Shown here piece by piece: positions 5,771 to 6,920 of a DNA stretch of 6,920 nt. The stretch comes from JBDLID01 sp039715055 (GTDB taxonomy: Bacteria; Desulfobacterota; Desulfobulbia; Desulfobulbales; Desulfocapsaceae). Both the position numbers and the translations under genes were made by a program. Every line of letters begins with the position of its first letter. The first letter of the stretch is position 1. Location of the stretch: NCBI GenBank assembly GCA_039715055.1, contig JBDLID010000149.1:1-6920 (forward strand). The letters run 5' to 3'. Under the pieces are notes generated by a model. It was not told the DNA's origin, made no database searches, and worked only from the letters and a program-made list of their open reading frames with translations.

Positions 5771-6208
5771 ATGGACAGCAAATACAGCCTCAGCAACCTG
5801 CGTGATATTGCCATCCCGGAGCCGCCTCCCCTGTGGCCGCCGGCTCCCGGGACCATAATACTGCTTGTCTTCGTCTTCCTCGCCGTATGCTATGCTGCCT
5901 TACTCTGTTATCGACACTGGAAACAGAATGCCTATCGGCGGGCAGGGCTACTCCTCCTCCAGGATGCCGTCACTAAGCACGATATGGCCATCACCCTGAA
6001 ACGGGTGGCCATGGCCGCCTTTTCCCGCGAAGAGGTAGCCTCCCTTTATGGTGAGGAGTGGATTGCTTTTTTAAATAATAGCTGCAATCGATGCAATTTT
6101 TCGCCATCATTCATCAGCGGCGAGGAGAAACGGGCAAGCCGGGATGAGCGTGATATTGCCGCCCTCTGGATCAAACATCACATAAGCCACCAACCGGGTG
6201 CAGGGTGA
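5771..6208 (+). CDS. DUF4381-type single-pass membrane protein
   Basis: The 145-residue protein has the family opening: LSNLRDIAIPEPPPLWPPAP (7-26) resembles the L..L.DI..P.....WP.APG consensus I know for DUF4381. One membrane helix follows at about 28-47, then a basic cytoplasmic edge (RHWKQNAYRR) and a helical tail. LKRVAMAAFSREEVASLYGE with WIAFL just after it (76-101) is the typical second conserved block. The usual topology would put the short N-terminus in the periplasm and the tail in the cytoplasm, where it could meet MoxR or DUF58. It sits between DUF58 and VWA genes, its normal place in Bat-type operons; biochemical function is not known. Cys105 and Cys108 form a CNRC pair without further metal ligands, probably incidental. 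No Shine-Dalgarno precedes the ATG, and an imported repeat may have replaced the original leader. Confidence 0.88.
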   Translation: MDSKYSLSNLRDIAIPEPPPLWPPAPGTIILLVFVFLAVCYAALLCYRHWKQNAYRRAGLLLLQDAVTKHDMAITLKRVAMAAFSREEVASLYGEEWIAFLNNSCNRCNFSPSFISGEEKRASRDERDIAALWIKHHISHQPGAG

Positions 6209-6223
6209 AAACTGGATTATAAC

Positions 6224-6920
6224 ATGTATACACTCTCCTACCCATGGCTCCTTTTGCTGCTTCCCCTCCCCCTCCTGTTTATGCGCATACTTCCGCCCTA
6301 CCGTGAGTCGAAACAGGCCATCAAGGTTCCCTGGTTTCAGCGCCTGGCTGACATGTACAAAAAAAATCCGGCCAAGGGGGCGGTTATTGCCGAATCCAGC
6401 AAATTCCAGATTCTCCTCACCTGGCTGGCCTGGTTGCTGATCGTTGTCGCCCTGACCAGACCGCAGTTCCTTGAGCCCCCCATTGAACAGGTACTCCCCA
6501 CCCGCGACATCCTCCTCCTTGTCGATCTTTCCGGCTCCATGGAGACCAAGGATTTCACTGATCGTAATGGAGAAAAGGTTGATCGGCTGACCGCCGTCAA
6601 AGAGGTGCTGGATGATTTTCTCACCCGGAGGAAGGGAGACCGGGTGGGACTGGTGGTGTTCGGCAACGCTGCCTTTGTCCAGGTTCCCTTCACCCAGGAC
6701 CTTGAGGCCTGCCGTCTCCTCCTCAGCGAGATGGCAGTGCGTATGGCCGGTCCCCGAACCGCCTTCGGCGACGCCATCGGCCTTGGTATCTCCCTGTTTC
6801 AGCGCAGCGAGGTGGAAGAAAAGGTGATGATCGCCCTCACCGACGGCAACGATACCGGCAGCAAGGTCCAGCCCACCCAGGCGGCAAAGATTGCCAATGA
6901 CAATGACATCGTCATCCATG
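6224..6920 (+). CDS. batA: BatA-like VWA-domain membrane protein (partial at right edge)
   Basis: The frame is open from the ATG at 6224 to the end of the window: 232 complete codons, no stop. A first membrane helix covers about 5-24 (PWLLLLLPLPLLFMRILPP), and a second 62-79 ends in the ALTRPQ motif typical of BatA/BatB proteins. A VWA domain begins at about 95. The metal ion-dependent adhesion site is complete: D101-L-S103-G-S105, Thr179 in RTAFGDAIG and Asp207 in ALTDGND. BatA proteins are inner-membrane proteins whose VWA domain is thought to face the periplasm and hold partner proteins together with the MoxR ATPase. Homologous bat genes were first linked to aerotolerance in Bacteroides, but the role varies between bacteria. 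The start lies 15 nt after the DUF4381 stop, with only GGA as a weak ribosome site. The remaining VWA part and a further membrane helix should lie beyond the edge. The gene symbol follows family position, so BatB-like is not excluded. Confidence 0.9.
   Translation, partial: MYTLSYPWLLLLLPLPLLFMRILPPYRESKQAIKVPWFQRLADMYKKNPAKGAVIAESSKFQILLTWLAWLLIVVALTRPQFLEPPIEQVLPTRDILLLVDLSGSMETKDFTDRNGEKVDRLTAVKEVLDDFLTRRKGDRVGLVVFGNAAFVQVPFTQDLEACRLLLSEMAVRMAGPRTAFGDAIGLGISLFQRSEVEEKVMIALTDGNDTGSKVQPTQAAKIANDNDIVIH

Noticed and set aside
6107..6919. Long open frame on the - strand (270 codons)
   Set aside because: It lies opposite the batA-like gene, which has full VWA motifs and membrane helices. The antisense product has no recognisable motif and is a codon-bias shadow.
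3497..6920. MoxR-DUF58-DUF4381-VWA as a new defence or secretion system
   Set aside because: The gene order matches the known MoxR/Bat operon; no nuclease, toxin or other new component is present in the visible part.
1..6920. CRISPR array, tRNA, rRNA or insertion sequence with transposase
   Set aside because: No regularly spaced repeats, no cloverleaf or rRNA sequence and no transposase frame were found by reading both strands.

Overview
This window is one co-directional (+ strand) stretch from a bacterial chromosome. Protein style, moderately high GC and the palindromic repeats between genes suggest a sulfate-reducer-like Desulfobacterota (former Deltaproteobacteria, perhaps Desulfobulbales). 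That is an impression from memory, not a test. No tRNA, rRNA, CRISPR array, transposase or phage gene is visible.

Left part (1-3281), apparently one transcription unit: the C-terminal piece of a protein with two [4Fe-4S] clusters, entering from beyond the left edge; a YegS-type lipid kinase of full length; a large exported protein of unknown family with a glycine-rich hydrophobic segment; and an exported protein that looks like an outer-membrane beta-barrel. The spacings are short (19, 69 or 9, and 12 nt). The unit therefore has an envelope/lipid flavour, but its purpose is unknown.

Boundary (3282-3496): no gene, but a large imperfect hairpin of about 90 nt, then a 19-nt palindrome, then a strong Shine-Dalgarno. 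A new transcription unit probably starts here.

Right part (3497-6920): the start of a classical MoxR/Bat operon in the order moxR AAA+ ATPase, DUF58 protein, DUF4381 single-pass membrane protein, and BatA-like von Willebrand factor A (VWA) membrane protein. The last gene runs off the right edge. In this known arrangement the MoxR ATPase is thought to act as a chaperone with VWA-type membrane partners. The operon type is well known, so I do not claim a new system. What is unusual is the DNA between its genes. The moxR-DUF58 gap (103 nt) and the DUF58-DUF4381 gap (221 nt) each hold a copy of the same 41-nt hairpin repeat, about 80% identical. The second gap also holds a 128-bp MITE-like palindrome that begins 6 nt after the DUF58 stop codon. 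Together with the large hairpin upstream of moxR, these are the best leads in the window.
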